A stretch of DNA of 64,000 nt, taken from contig OX438742.1 of assembly GCA_949316235.1 (NCBI GenBank), forward strand, positions 31,192,853 to 31,256,852, in the 5' to 3' direction. The position numbers and the translations under genes were made by a program. This document shows positions 11,645 to 24,700 of the stretch, piece by piece. Source of the stretch: Oegoconia quadripuncta (taxonomy: Eukaryota; Arthropoda; Insecta; Lepidoptera; Autostichidae). The stretch's first letter is position 1; every line of letters starts with the position of its first letter. The notes below the pieces were generated by a model, which was given only the letters and a program-made list of their open reading frames with translations, did not search any database and was not told the origin of the DNA.

Positions 11645-12232
11645 AGGCTGTGTGTACGGTAAAGCACACAGATTGAAGTTCGGAACGAGAACTAGAGCTA
11701 CGCATCCAGGTGAAATAATTCACAGCGATGTGTGTGGACCATTCGCTTGTTCTATATCCAATTATAGATATTTCGTGCTATTCAAAGACGATTATACTGG
11801 TTATCGACATGTTTACTTCATGAAAAAGAAATCTGAAGTAAAAGATAAACTGAAACAGATGATTGTTGAAACGAAAACGAATGGGTATACAATAAAAACA
11901 ATTTTAAGTGATAACGGCGGAGAGTTCGATTGCAACGAAGTTAGAACTATTCTTTCGTTGAATGGAATAAAGCAAAGACTGACAATGCCCTATACGCCTG
12001 AGCAAAACGGGTGCAGTGAAAGGGAGAATAGAACGTTAGTTGAAACTGCAAGATCACTAATGTATGCACGTAATACATTGCCTCTCGGTTTATGGGCTGA
12101 ACTTGTAAACACGGTAGCATACATACTAAACAGAACAGGTCCAACACGAATAGTGGGTAAGACACCATACGAATTATGGTTTGGTAAGAAAGCTAGCATC
12201 AAGAATCTTCGTGTTATTGGAAGTACGTGCTA
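11637..12232 (+). pseudogene. Copia integrase catalytic core
   Basis: From CEGCVYGK the frame runs through the DDE core: first Asp in IIHSDVCGPF, second in LSDNGGEFD and the Glu in NGCSERENRTL. This catalyses joining of the cDNA to host DNA. The conserved TPYELWFGKK and LRVIGSTCY follow, and then the frame runs into the TIR of an inserted mariner-like element at 12233. About 17 further codons of transposon sequence are read before a stop. Confidence 0.9.
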
Positions 12233-13052
12233 TACAGGGCGTCCCAAAGTTATGGGACATGAAGGGGAAGTACCTTAAATATTGTAGATAGTGAATTTTG
12301 CTCAAAGAAGACTTTATGTTATTTTTAAAAGTTAGTAATTCTGCATTCATAGATTTTCTAAAAATTACTTGCTTCGGCTGGGAATCGAACCGACTTAAAT
12401 GTGAAAAAAAAAACACCCTACTTTTATGATGCCAATCGAAAGAATAGCTAAAAAATAATAACTCTGCCTAAGTAACATAGTATTTTAAAAGAAAGGAACA
12501 ACATAAAATGATTGAGTCAAATTTCAAGAAAGTTATTTATTGCCGACGACGTTCGAAAAGTAGCGATATTATCATTCCAAAGATAGCATTGATTATTCGT
12601 AAATAAGTACCCACTTCATAAAATCAACAGGCAGCGGGCTCATTAAAAGATTGGCGATTTGCGTAAAAGAAGAGGGATGACATTTTGAGCATTTAATTAA
12701 TTAATTTACAAAAAAATACCTACTTAATTGACTACGGCAGTTTCATGTATGTTTTTTATTTGATTAAAATGATTAATTTCACGTTGTTCCTTTCTTTTAA
12801 AATACTATGTTACTTAGGCAGAGTTATTATTTTTTAGCTATTCTTTCGATTGGCATCATAAAAGTAGGGTGTTTTTTTTTTCACATTTGAGTCGGTTCGA
12901 TTCCCAGCCGAAGCAAATAATTTTTAGAAAATCTATGAATGCAGAATTACTAACTTTTAAAAATAACATAAAGTCTTCTTTGAGCAAAATTCACTATCTA
13001 CGATATTTAAGGTACTTCCCCTTCATGTCCCATAACTTTGGGACGCCCTGTA
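12233..13052 (-). mobile_element. 820-bp non-autonomous mariner-like element in the Copia pol
   Basis: Both ends are the long TIR starting TACAGGGCGTCCCAAAG, with TA on each outer side (12231-12232, 13053-13054). It is the inverse-orientation counterpart of the 2124-bp element at 31847-33970: both 270-bp TIRs plus the last 30 or so codons of the transposase, with the middle missing. Its length equals the parent length minus 1304 bp. Insertion plus TA is 822 bp, a multiple of three. A short transposase tail around 12629-12700 (RLAICVK then a stop) has decayed. Confidence 0.95.
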
Positions 13053-13054
13053 TA

Positions 13055-15121
13055 CACATTCCAAAACAAAAGAGAAAGAAGATGCAAAAGAAAGCCACGA
13101 AAGGCATTTTAATTGGATACGACGAAGATGGATATCTTATTTGGGTTGAAGATGGCAACAAAAGTTGTCTTGTTCGATCTCGAGACGTTATATTTGACGA
13201 AAAAACATTAGCTACCATAGAGGATACAACTGGTATACGGGATGATTCTGCAATCCAAGAAGAAAAACCAAACGAAGTTGAGTTTAAGGTGTCATTTGAC
13301 TGTAAACCTGTCGAACTTATGGAGCCAGAGGAAGTCATTCGAGATAATCAAGAGCAACTAGAGCCTCGAAGAGAGAACATAGCTTCAGGCAATTTAGAGG
13401 AAGGAAATGATGTTGAAGATGTAACCAATGAACTGGGAAATGAATTTCAAGATTTGTTTGAGGAAGTTGATGACGAGGTTAACGATACCATAGAACAAGG
13501 TGAAAACAGATATAACCTTCGTCCGAGGAGTACTCTTCAACCTCCTGTCAAATTGCATGACTATGTATGTATGATTATGGAGCGAGATCCAGTGTCATAT
13601 CAAAATGCTATTGAAAGAAAAGATAAGAAAGAATGGTTAAAAGCTATGAGTGCAGAGATGGAGTCACTTAAAGAAATGGGCGTGTGGGAGTTAAAGGATC
13701 TTCCACAAGGCCGTAAAGCTTTACCATGCAAATGGATTTATAGAATCAAAAGGTACCCCGATGGTACAATTGAAAAGTATAAGGCACGTCTTGTTGTCAA
13801 GGGATACAGACAAAAGAAAGGGACTGACTACACAGAGACATTCAGCCCAGTCGCAAGGATGGCTACCATTAGATCCCTGCTTAGCGTTGCTGCAAGCGAA
13901 AAGCTTTACCTTGCCCAATTTGATGTTGCAACTGCTTTTCTAAATGGTAAATTACAAGAAGACATTTACATGCAACAGCCCGAAGGATATAATGATGCTA
14001 CAACCCGAGTCTGTCACTTGAAAAAAAGCCTTTTCGGACTAAAGCAAGCTCCGCGATGTTGGAACTTTTGCTTCAATGAAATTCTCATAGAAATGGGATT
14101 TAAGCAAAGCGACGCCGATTGTTGCTTATTTGTAAAGACAATATGTTTAAAGAAGATCCTGATTACGCTTTATGTTGATGATGGTCTAGTCGCAGCATCA
14201 GATGAAGACTTAGCGAATCAGTTTCTAAAAGACTTAAACAGTAAAGTCAATATAACAACTAAGCGTGCTACTTTTTATTTAGGAATGGAAATCGTACAAC
14301 ATTCTGATGGCCGCATATTCGTCAATCAAGAAGCTTATGCCAAGAAGGTACTAGAGCGCTTCAGAATGAGCGACTGCAATCCAATTACGACTCCAATGGA
14401 CAAAGAGTTCATTGATTCAGAAAACGATGAGGAGTGTGATGAAATGGATTTTCCTTATCGTGAAGCAGTTGGTGCACTGGCCTATCTAATGGTATGCACG
14501 AGACCAGACATAGCTTATGCTGTCGGAGTGGTATCACGTAAACTTGAATCGCCTACAAAATCGGACTGGCTTAAGGTGAAACGTATAATGCGATACCTCA
14601 AAGGCACGTTTTCACATGGCATCCGCTATAAGCCAAATTGTTTGAAGGGCGTACTTGAAGCGTATAGTGATGCAGATCATGGTGGAGATACGCAAACAGG
14701 ACGTTCTACAACTGGTGTAGTCTGCCGCTACGCTGGTGGAGCTGTATCGTGGTTAAGCCAAAGACAGGCATCCGTGGCGATATCAACCACAGAGGCTGAA
14801 ATAGTCGCGGCAAGTGAAGCTGCCAGAGAGTTGGTGTGGATTACGAGACTATTCGAACAGCTGACTACGTTGAACAGTGTCCCCACTCTGAGCGTGGATA
14901 ATGAAGCAGCAGTTCGACTTGCGCATAATCCTGAATTACACAAGCGAACGAAACATATACGAATTAGACATTTCTTCGTAAGAGAACTAGTGATGGATAA
15001 TGCTATCAAAGTTAAGAGAGTTAGCACAGCCACTCAGTTAGCAGATGTGATGACGAAAGCTCTGCCTAGGCCTATCTTTGTGCCTTTTAGAGAAGCCCTT
15101 GGCCTTAATAAAAGCATTTAA
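13055..15121 (+). pseudogene. Copia linker, reverse transcriptase and RNase H
   Basis: After the transposon the frame resumes at HIPKQKRKK and ATKGILIGYDEDGYLI. A long acidic linker follows, then reverse transcriptase: WLKAMSAEMES, GYRQKKGTDYTETFSPVA, FDVATAFLNGKLQED and the catalytic YVDD in LYVDDGLVAAS (around 14172-14205). RNase H follows with AYSDADHGGD, STTEAEIVAAS and KRTKHIRIRHFF. The stop is at 15119-15121. RT and RNase H look intact, but upstream frameshifts and the insertion prevent production from this copy. The first 61 codons of the long ORF here come from the transposon TIR and are not Copia. Confidence 0.92.
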
Positions 15122-15122
15122 T

Positions 15123-15131
15123 GAGGGAGAA
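15123..15131 (+). other. Polypurine tract of the Copia element
   Basis: GAGGGAGAA abuts the 3' LTR, the expected place for the RNase H-resistant primer of plus-strand synthesis. Confidence 0.7.
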
Positions 15132-15297
15132 TGTTGAAGCTGGCCGCATTAAATGTTTTAGAAGAGTTTTTATACGTCATATTAATGTTTTTGAAAATCT
15201 ATCTGTCGTCTCTCGTATATCTGTCTGTTCTGAAGTTTTTATTATTATTTATTTCCTAAACTCTCAGTTATTCCACTGAATATCGTTTACTCTAATA
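15132..15297 (+). repeat. 3' LTR of the Copia element
   Basis: It matches the 5' LTR from TGTTGAAGCTGGCC to TCTAATA but lacks 16 bases in the middle. It ends 286 bp upstream of the lap start codon, so LTR transcription signals could reach that promoter. Confidence 0.93.
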
Positions 15298-15364
15298 TAA
15301 ACAGCATCAGAAGAAACTGAGACGCGATCTCAATCTCAAGAACGATTTATTAATACGGGCCTTA

Positions 15365-15583
15365 GAGTAATCTAAGCTAATTTTTTTGCGCGGAATCACT
15401 GTCTAGCTTAAATTTAGGTCATGGCAACACTCATATACCTAATAAAATACTTACTATATACTGCTAGCTAACAGCCATCTTGAATTTAGTATTGTAGCTG
15501 TCGGGGGGCGGTGATATTATTTTACCCTTCGTCGCCGTATAATTGTAATTTGCTGTAGTGTCGTTTTGGGGTGTAAATAGTTT
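15365..15583 (+). promoter_or_regulatory. Probable lap 5' UTR / promoter-proximal region
   Basis: This segment separates the split MITE from the lap ATG. It is less AT-rich than its surroundings near 15500-15545 (CTGTCGGGGGGCGGTGATAT). I see no confident TATA box, initiator or upstream splice junction, so the transcription start is unknown and further 5' non-coding exons may exist upstream. Confidence 0.3.
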
Positions 15584-15734
15584 ATGTCTGGATTAAACGT
15601 GAAAATGGCGGGTCAGACTATAAATGACAGGCTCCTTGCTGCTCGCCACAGTATCGCCGGCCAGGGATTAGCAAAATCTGTATGCAAAGCTACCACCGAA
15701 GAAATGATTGCTCCCAAAAAGAAACATTTAGATT
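15584..15734 (+). CDS. lap: lap exon 1 (ANTH start)
   Basis: Encodes residues 1-50, including [20 protein letters not shown] and the phosphoinositide-binding K-X9-K-x-K-H motif ([14 protein letters not shown]). The donor is T|GTAAGT and the exon ends in phase 1. The first ATG (15584) adds seven residues (MSGLNVK) before the conserved Met; either could be used. Confidence 0.93.
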
Positions 15735-18700
15735 GTAAGTATTGTATGAATTAACCAATATATTAGACAGTCACCTTCCTACGACTACGCATGCTAAGAG
15801 TTTCGCTCAATAATTTCGCTTGCTTGACATTGGTCGTCACATCCATGATCGATACTTCCCTACATCATTCTATTCGAAGAGTAATTTAGGGTAAGAAGAC
15901 GTATATATCGAGATACGTTAAACATTTTCATTGATACCCTAACAAAGTGTCGAAACATTTTGCTGCATTTTTGATTCCACAATGAATGCAACATGACTAT
16001 ATGACACATTTCACCATTATGTCATGTGAATAAAAGCAATTATTAGCTAAAAATCTGTAATGAATAAACTTTTATGTAATAATAATTTTTATGCAGCTAT
16101 ACATCTGTAGTAAACTTACCAATGATAACTGTCTCACTAGAGAGATAGGCAATATTTTAGGGTAACTACCTCCATTAAAAATGTCACAGGTATAATTATA
16201 AATTCAAAGATTTAAGGCGATATTACACGGTTCACTTCTGCCTTTCAATTTCGATGAAACAACCAAATAATATCATTATTTAAATACTACCTTCATCTTA
16301 TATTACACTGCTAAATATATATAGATTTCAACTGTGAATAGGTACCTATATAGAATTATATATTATGTATTGTATAAGTGTGCATTATTATTATTATTTA
16401 TGTATGTATCTAATTATGTAAGTAAGTATACATATCTATTGTAGTATATTAGGTATATAATATGTAGATTCATAGTTTTAATGAAAATGTTTAGCTTTTT
16501 GTATATCCAGTCAATGTGTTCTTTTATATTTACCAAGTGACTGGAAAAGATCCCTTCATGGGATAAGTCCACCTTTGTATTTAATTTTAAGTAACATATA
16601 ATTTATTAATGTATATTTATCATATGAAGTACAATAAAGCGTTTACAAACGAACAAACAAACCAAATATATATATTTGACTGGAAAAGATCCCTTCATGG
16701 GATAAGTCCGCCTTTGTACTTAATTTTAAGTTACATTTAATTTATTAACAACCAAACAAACAAACCAAATATATATAATATATATAAATAAACATAAAAG
16801 TGAATCAGTCACTGTCAATGTTCAATAGACCTTTGACTTCTGTGCCTTTCAACCAAACTGAATTAATTTGGTTGAACTGTGTCATATTTGCTTTAGCTAT
16901 GAAAGGAATATGAGAAAGTAGAGACAACCTTTATGATTTAAATTAGCAGAGGTTGTTTAATCAAGATCCATATTTTAAGGAGTGTAAAGAAATATCAATT
17001 GAAATATTTAAAAATAAACCTGTTGTATTATTAAGTCAATTTGTATAGCCACAACTAGCAGAAATTCTTCTAACAAACTGGAAGCTGTTTGGAATGTGTT
17101 TAATAATTACCAAAAAGGCAAAGTTAGGCTATATATAGTACACTTACACAACAAGTGAAAAAATAGGAAATTTCCTTTGAGGGGATAGGTTGGATACAAA
17201 TAAAATAATAATAATAAAGCTATTTATTGCTTTAGCTATATTCAAGTAACATACATGTTCCACAGACACTGAGTCCAGACTCAGTTTTTTTCCCAAATAG
17301 TGTTAACAATTCTCAGTTTGGACAATCAGAATTGAAGATCATGATTTAGGTATGAGGTTTTAGTAGTTGGATTTCCACAAGTCGACACTGTTTTGCTCTA
17401 TTTTGTGTGGTGGGTAGCTAACACTACTCTTGCCAACCCAATGCCTCCAGAAGTCTAGCAGACTCTTGACGTTGCTGATGAGGTGTTGTGCCCTCTTTTG
17501 TTTTTTATGCACGACGGGTGATGTTAAATAAAGATGAGGTCGAAGGTGGAAGCGTACTGACCTGGAAACCCCAACACATTCTCTCACAACACACTCTCTG
17601 CAACGTGGGTTGCTGTTTCTTCTGCCTCCATGCACACTCTGCAGAAGGGGCTGTCTGTAACACCTACAGTAAACAAGTGTTTGCATGTGCATGATGATCA
17701 GTTAAAGCTCCAGTGAGCAGTCTGAGCTGGGGTCTCGTTAGCTGTTGTAATCTCTGTGACAACCTGGAGTTGATCGTCAGGAGCCCTCTCTGGCTTGCTT
17801 GGATGTGTTTAAGTTGGAGCAAGAGTGTTGGTGGTCTACCTTTGTAATTTGACGTAGTTTATCACGAAGTCAGCTGATGGCAGAGGCAGGATGGCTCGGG
17901 TCCCACCGTATCGAGTCCCGAACCCCTTCCCACCAGCTCGTCAGCGGCGTCGTTACCACGTGAGTTGCTGTGGATCTTTATCCACTGTTGGGTTATATCA
18001 CACTCGGTACATAGCTTTTTCAGGGCTCAGTGACATTTGCATACTATCCCTGATCTTTCTTTAGAGTTTGTAGGACTGATCGGATATCAGAGAGCATGTG
18101 GACATGGTAGACCTTTACCTTCCTTGAAGTCATTGTGGTTGTAGCCATTATGATGCCTATAATATCTGGAAGACTGTGCCGTGGGCACCTAATTGTGTAG
18201 AGATGTGTATGTTTAGGTCCTCCGAGACTGTTCCAGAGCCAGTAACAATGACTCAAGATCATGATATACATGATCAATGTGATCAATCAGTTTACAGAAT
18301 TTCAAAGAAAAAGAAAACCACATAGCTCTAACTTGATAATTAGAGAAAAAAAGAACAAAAATATAATTCGTTATCCCCTTGCTTGATCCTTGAGTTTCTT
18401 GCTTGTTCTTCTCTGGGGAGTCAGGTTTATACATGAACAGTAATTTAATTAAATTCAAGTTAATAAATATGTTTTTTTTTCAATTGATAATTTTTTACTA
18501 AGAAATAATTTTTTTGACTATTGAGTGGCCTAAGAAGATGGAGTAGTGATATCCTGTTTCAAAACTTAAATGCTACTAAAAGGTAATTATACTGAATGAA
18601 AACGTTAACAATTTTTCTGAGGAATTTTGAGTTTCATCTTCACACTATTGTTAAAACATATCTCTCAATTTACAAAACACTGAGTGTATTGAAATTATTT

Positions 18701-21700
18701 GGATAGATTCCAATTTCAATACACTCAGTGTTTTGTAAATTGAGAGATACTATTACTATATTTGGATACTATATTTGTGATTCCATAGTGAAAATTAGTA
18801 AAGTAGTCCCATTTTTTCAATCGGTTGGTTACAAGGAGACAAAGTAACTTCAGACTAGTATATATACAAGAAACTGTCTTGCATCGCTTCTCTTCACACA
18901 GATGTTTTCCCTTTTCGGGGCGGTAGTTTCCCCAAATAAGATGGGGTTTCCAGGTCAGTACGCTACCACCTTCGGCCTCATCTTCCCTTAACATCAGGTG
19001 TGATTGAGGCCAAATGCTAACCCATTGTGCATTAAAAATAAGTACCTTAGACATATTGGCTGACAAAGAAATGCAACAAGCGCAAGTATTATTTCCAGTA
19101 TATTTAAATTGACATTCAACAAATGATATCTTACATTGAATATGCTTGAATTTTGAACTGATATTTCCCTAAAGCAAGTACCTAATAATAGTAGGTATCG
19201 CATTTCTATTTAAAACTAGCTTCCACCTACAGGTTGTAGCTCATGTTGCAAGGGTTAAGTTCATCCCACAAGTAAATACTTCATTACAGTAATTTTTGTC
19301 TTCGTTCTTGATATCATTATCAACATAACATGTTATGAACCAAATGATTCATCATCACTAGCCTTAGATGTCCTCATTGTCGGGTAAAGCCTCCTCTCAC
19401 TGGGAGAGGGTATGGGCCATAATCCACCATGCGGTCCTTGTGTGGAATGGCGGACCAAGTGATTATAGGACATTATTCGTAATATCGAAACAGTGTGATA
19501 AATGCTTAATAACTAATGAAAATATTATATGTCTTTCACTCATTGGGCACATTAAGAAATGTTTTATTGAATTATTTATATGAAGTTCGTTGAAAGTAAA
19601 ATCAAAATTTTAAATTTTTTTTATTTATTTTATTTGATATCTAACCCTCAAAAATATGAAACAAATTCGGATTAAAAGTACTTAATATTTTTTATTGTTT
19701 TAGTATGGCCGGTGGCATGAATAGTACCTACTTAATTATAAAATTCTAAGGGTACCAAACTTATGATTTTAAAACATTAAACCTACTTGGTCCTTAAATA
19801 TTGTTACTGGCAGATGCAAATAAATACAAATACAAATGTTTCCAAACACTATCTTAGCCCACATATTTTTTTGGTAGAAATTGTAATAACAAATAAAATA
19901 ACATATTATTATCTAATAGTCACTTTGTAGATTATTTGTGGGGCAAGTTTTGATAACAAAAATTGTATTATAGAAAAAAGGAAAACAATTTAGTTTGAAA
20001 ATAGTTTTTATGGCAAAGAGGGATTTATATATTTGGTAACGATTTACAAATAAATAAAGTCGACTATTTGGTGGCAAATCAGTATTTATGGTCAATGGTT
20101 CATTAAATACAAGCCATTTACTTTTAACCTCTCAATATAGGATAGGGAATATTTGAAATTGGTACCAATACTGAATTAATTTCCTAATACTTGTGCCCTA
20201 AAAAATGAATTAGTATCAAATATTTTACTAAGCGGGCAAGTGCATAACACTAACGAAAGTATTGAAATATTTTTTTTTAATAATATATAAATATTAATAT
20301 GTTTGCACATACACACAGCGCCATCTAGTTCCACCCTAAGCAACTAGGCTTGTATTAACGATACCAGATGGTTGATAAACTACACAAATACATTTTTTTT
20401 GTAAATACATAAATAAATGAAAAACATCCATAACTCGGGAACAATGTCTGTATTCATCATACAAACATTAGGTCCCTAGCGGGATTCGTATAGCAGTCAG
20501 AATTTTTAACCACTACACCAAACAGGTCGTCAATTAACAATATATAAGAGACACTAATTAGAAGTTGACGCTAAGATGTTAGCTATGTTATAATATTGAA
20601 ACAATCAGAGTATCTGGATTTATTAACCGGAACCAGATTTCAACAACTTCGGGAGAAACTGTGGGGACTTCTATCCGGTTCGATCTAACTGGCTCTGCTT
20701 TTTTTAGCTTCGGCCTGTCTTTCTCGATTTTCTTTTGACAACATGACTCCGGTTATGAATGCGTCATCTGCCTCTCACTTTTCTCCATTGCTCAGCATGT
20801 AGTCTATTATGACCTTAGATAGATCTTCACATGCAAACAAGGTATGTACTGGATACTCATCTTTGTGGCAATACGAACAGAAAATTGAGTCTACATTCCC
20901 ATTCCTCTCTAACACGTTCACGGGCACTGAACCAGACACAATACTCGTAGATGTTTTATTCTTAATACGTCTATAGGCGTTCAATGTCCGCGAAAGTGTT
21001 TATTACATGTTGAAGGCATAATTGTCGGATAGGGCTTGCTATAGGTGGAACATGATGGGACGGTCTTCCCTATTGGACCATCGTTCAACGTCCTTGATTA
21101 GGATCCTCCTTCACTGGCCTTTGGCTCTCCTATGTCTTTGGCCACACCCTCAGATTGCGTTTGTTTTCACTGCGACGCAGTAAATTCACTGTGTCTGCAG
21201 CTTTAACCCTATGCCTATATGTGTGTGTCAACTCCTTGATGACTAAGCAGCAGATAGTCAGCATCTCCTCTATGACCATAACCGGGCTCATATGACTGAT
21301 CTATAAAGACTACCAACACGGACGGCCGACGTAAGATAAACTCTGCTGAATGGTTTTCGGTGCGCTCGCTTTGTATTTTAGGGTAGAGCTCCAACACTGG
21401 GGCAGCGTAGCACATCACTGAACTGATCACGCCGGCAAGCAGTCTTCTCTTTACACTCTTTGGGCATTCAAATTCGACATTAGCAGTCTCCAGGCTTGCC
21501 GCGGCTCTATTCGCCACTAACTTCACATGCGGCATGAATGTGAGTCTTTGTCGAGAATGTCCACAAGACATAATTCGCTGGGATACCTGAGGTGCACAAG
21601 GTTACCGAGAGTTCCTATTGAACCTAAAGTACTTAAAGTACGTGTCTAATGTGCCCAAAGTACATAAAATGTTAAATTTGATTAAGTAATGTTATATTTC

Positions 21701-24700
21701 TTGGATTAAATTTTAGGAGGATTATTCTTCAGGTCATTGCTTATTGTACAAACTACAGTGAATCTAATAGTTATTATGAAATAACTAAGAAAACGGCCAA
21801 GTGCGAATAGGGTGGAACTCGGGCAATGAGTGTGCCGTAATATAAATAAACGAACGCCGCGACACCAGCGCCCTCTACTAGAGTTCAAGCAAATATACCT
21901 CAACCGCGCAAAACTATAATTATCTTACGAATCGATCTACATCGAAGAATAAAGTTTTTGCAAACATCAGTTAAGTGATAGGTAATGCGGTACTATGCAG
22001 GCATTTGACAAGACGGCCGTAAACATCACACACGTTCTAATTACTTGAAGAGGCTCCAGTTAATGCTTAACTGTGGTAACATGAAGTTACTCTAAGATCG
22101 CGCTGTTTTCTCCACAAACCACGCCATTACGATGTCGGCTGGATAGTAGCATTAAAATATCGGAAAGAATGAGACGTTTTGGTCCAAACCTTGTACTTGT
22201 TTGTAAATCCTTATGACGGTATAATATGGAATCAATAGAATCTAAAATCGATCCTCGTTTCAAACCACATGTCATGCCAAAATATTCTGGCTCACACGCA
22301 CATTTAAATGTATGGCCTGCTTTAGTTTCAGCTCCCATACATCGGTGATAGCGCTACGCCCACTTTAAAATTAACAATTGAATTTGAATCTTATCAGCTA
22401 CTACCAATACGTATTTGTTTCGTTTGAATGCGTCCTGCGAAATACGAAATATAAGAGGATATCGCTAGCTGGTCGTTATCTATGGAGTTGTTTTTTATGA
22501 AAGTATTGATGGAACACATTACAGGTTCCATCAATACTATTCAACGTATAAGATATTGTAATATTGTATTGACAATATTATTACTTGTGTAAAAGAACAA
22601 CTCGTATTTTGTCTTTTTACCTACAAATTAATATTCTATAAATTATATGCATAAAAACCAAAATATTGCTGTTATAGTCCAAAGTTATCTGCTCAGACAC
22701 ATGTTTATTGGTATGATTGGAGTGAAATATGATAATATGGCGGACAACAGTTTCCTGTGTTTTAATTACATGTTGTGATAAATTTATCAACTTATGCAGC
22801 TTAAAAGATCTTTGGTAAATTAGAATAAATTATTTATTTAAACATTTCTAAACACATATTGCGTGAGGGCATAATGTAAATGTAGGTAGCATCCCATAGC
22901 GTAGCGTTTGGAAACAATTAAATCTTCTTTTAAGTTGACATCACAATTTCATGACCTATTTTAAGCCACCCATTTCCGAAGTATAAAATGTTATCGCTTC
23001 GACAACGATTTGCATTGGGTTCGTATGATGAAGAAAGATTGTTTCTAATTAAAGCTTCATTACCTATGTAACTTATGTATAAAGAATAAAACTAAAAACA
23101 ATGTCAAAATTTTTACTCTTTGTTAACCTTTTAGCAAACCTCAAACTCAGACCTATTGTATTGTTTCTCACATCAGGTCAAGTTGAATTACACGCACCGT
23201 ACTGATAATTTTTACATGGATTATACGTTGCGGTGGGTTGCTACCTTCGTAGCCGGGTGGTTTATAACTTTCTAGGTTCAATTTCGCATTTACAATTACT
23301 TATATACAATTTATTGGTATGTAGGTATCTAATACAGGTAGTAATAACGACACACATATTCGTAATATACATATGACATAGTTTATATCTCACACGCGAT
23401 TGTGACAAACAAAATGTTTATCGTTGATTTGATTATAATGTTATATCTTATCTATCACTCGCAGAAGAAGTACATTGCATCTTTGATATCTTTTGCCAAT
23501 TATATTGTCATACACAAATATTGCTCTTGATTGATAAACGCAACAGAATGGACGGCATTTAGCTTCAAGATGGCAGTCAAGATGGCGGGATCAAGCGTAC
23601 GGTTTAAATGTTTCGCTAGTGCCATATAGATCAGTCCTACAAAGGAAAGGACCTTGAAGTCTTATGGCAGGATCTCATACTCATTTATTTTTTCCATTGG
23701 GCATGTTCATTAGATATACAATTATAATAATATAATAAATAAATTTCAGCAGTGGACGTCCTGTGGCTGATATGATGACGATGAAATGAATTTTTAATGG
23801 TAGCTAATTACAACATCAGGCATAATAGGTATAACTACTTAAGGTCCCAGTGACTTACTTTTTACGCACTACTGACTTCATTTTCTTTTTATCCCGTAAG
23901 TAAAGCAGTACTACTGCCATCATAACATTTAAAAAGTAATAATAGTATATAAAGTAACTATTTTTAGTACATCCCCTGTAATTTTATGCGTATTAATTAA
24001 ATAATCGAATAGTAGGTAACTATAAATTGAAATTGTAGAAAACCCCAGTAAGTCTATGATATATCATCCAAACACACCAAACAACTGTGTTAAAAGCTAT
24101 ACATATATCCTCGAAACGGCTCAACTTATTTCATCGAATATGACTAAAAACTAGTGATGTCTTGAATCTGGCTTTCACCGAATACGAACATTCGGTTATT
24201 TTTTAACGCCACCGTATATTTGGCTTTGTTCTCATATCGGCCAGTAAACTCGCGCAAATTGCGTGGAATGGCGCTTTAGCTTCCGCCCGTTAGCCCCGCT
24301 ACCCTTGACCTGTTTAGTTTGAAGTAAAAAGATGACACGTGCGTTTGTTTTTGGGAAATTGTTGACAAGTTTTGAAAGCAAAGATTTTGACATTTTATCG
24401 TTCAAAGGATGATTAAACAAAGTGCATTGCTTGATTTATGACGTGAAAAAAGTGTATGCATTTTATTTATTTAAAACCGGAATGCTAATGTAGTCAAAAC
24501 TGTTACTGTACGTGTACGTTTTTTTTTTTTTTATTAAAAACTGGTTTCGCGTTTGACTACAATCTCACGTACTTTTTAGAGTTCCGTAGTCAGCACGGAA
24601 CTGTCTGTACGCGGCTTAGCTCTGAGGTTCTTAGTATTAGAAAGCTGTAATTTGGCATGGGTATACTACATATTAATCACGCCGACAAAGTGGTAAAATC

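Larger units (their letters stand above)
10010..15297 (+). mobile_element. Copia-type LTR retrotransposon with both LTRs
   Basis: The parts are a 182-bp 5' LTR, a primer site, gag, protease, integrase, RT and RNase H in Copia order, a purine tract and a 166-bp 3' LTR. The element is flanked by the 5-bp duplication TAAAC (10005-10009 and 15298-15302). It is 5288 bp long, or 4466 bp without the 820-bp DNA transposon and its duplicated TA. Frameshifts near 11244, 11636 and 12231 make it non-autonomous. The LTRs are near identical apart from a 16-bp length difference, so the insertion is fairly young. Confidence 0.95.
9938..15361. mobile_element. Small GGCCCGTATT MITE split by the Copia element
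   Basis: The sequence left of the Copia insertion starts GGCCCGTATTTAATAAATCG (9938) and the right remnant ends with its inverted match, CGATTTATTAATACGGGCC (ending at 15361). TTA stands on both outer sides (9935-9937 and 15362-15364), a trinucleotide duplication of the TWA kind used by PIF/Harbinger elements. Without the insertion the element would be about 131 bp. Similar ends occur at 52490-52704 and 53482-53931. Confidence 0.75.

Noticed and set aside
12869..13054. First 61 codons of the long 750-codon ORF as an N-terminal Copia domain
   Set aside because: They are translated transposon TIR; the same peptide appears at 31839-32030 and 33787-33999, in the TIRs of the 2124-bp element.
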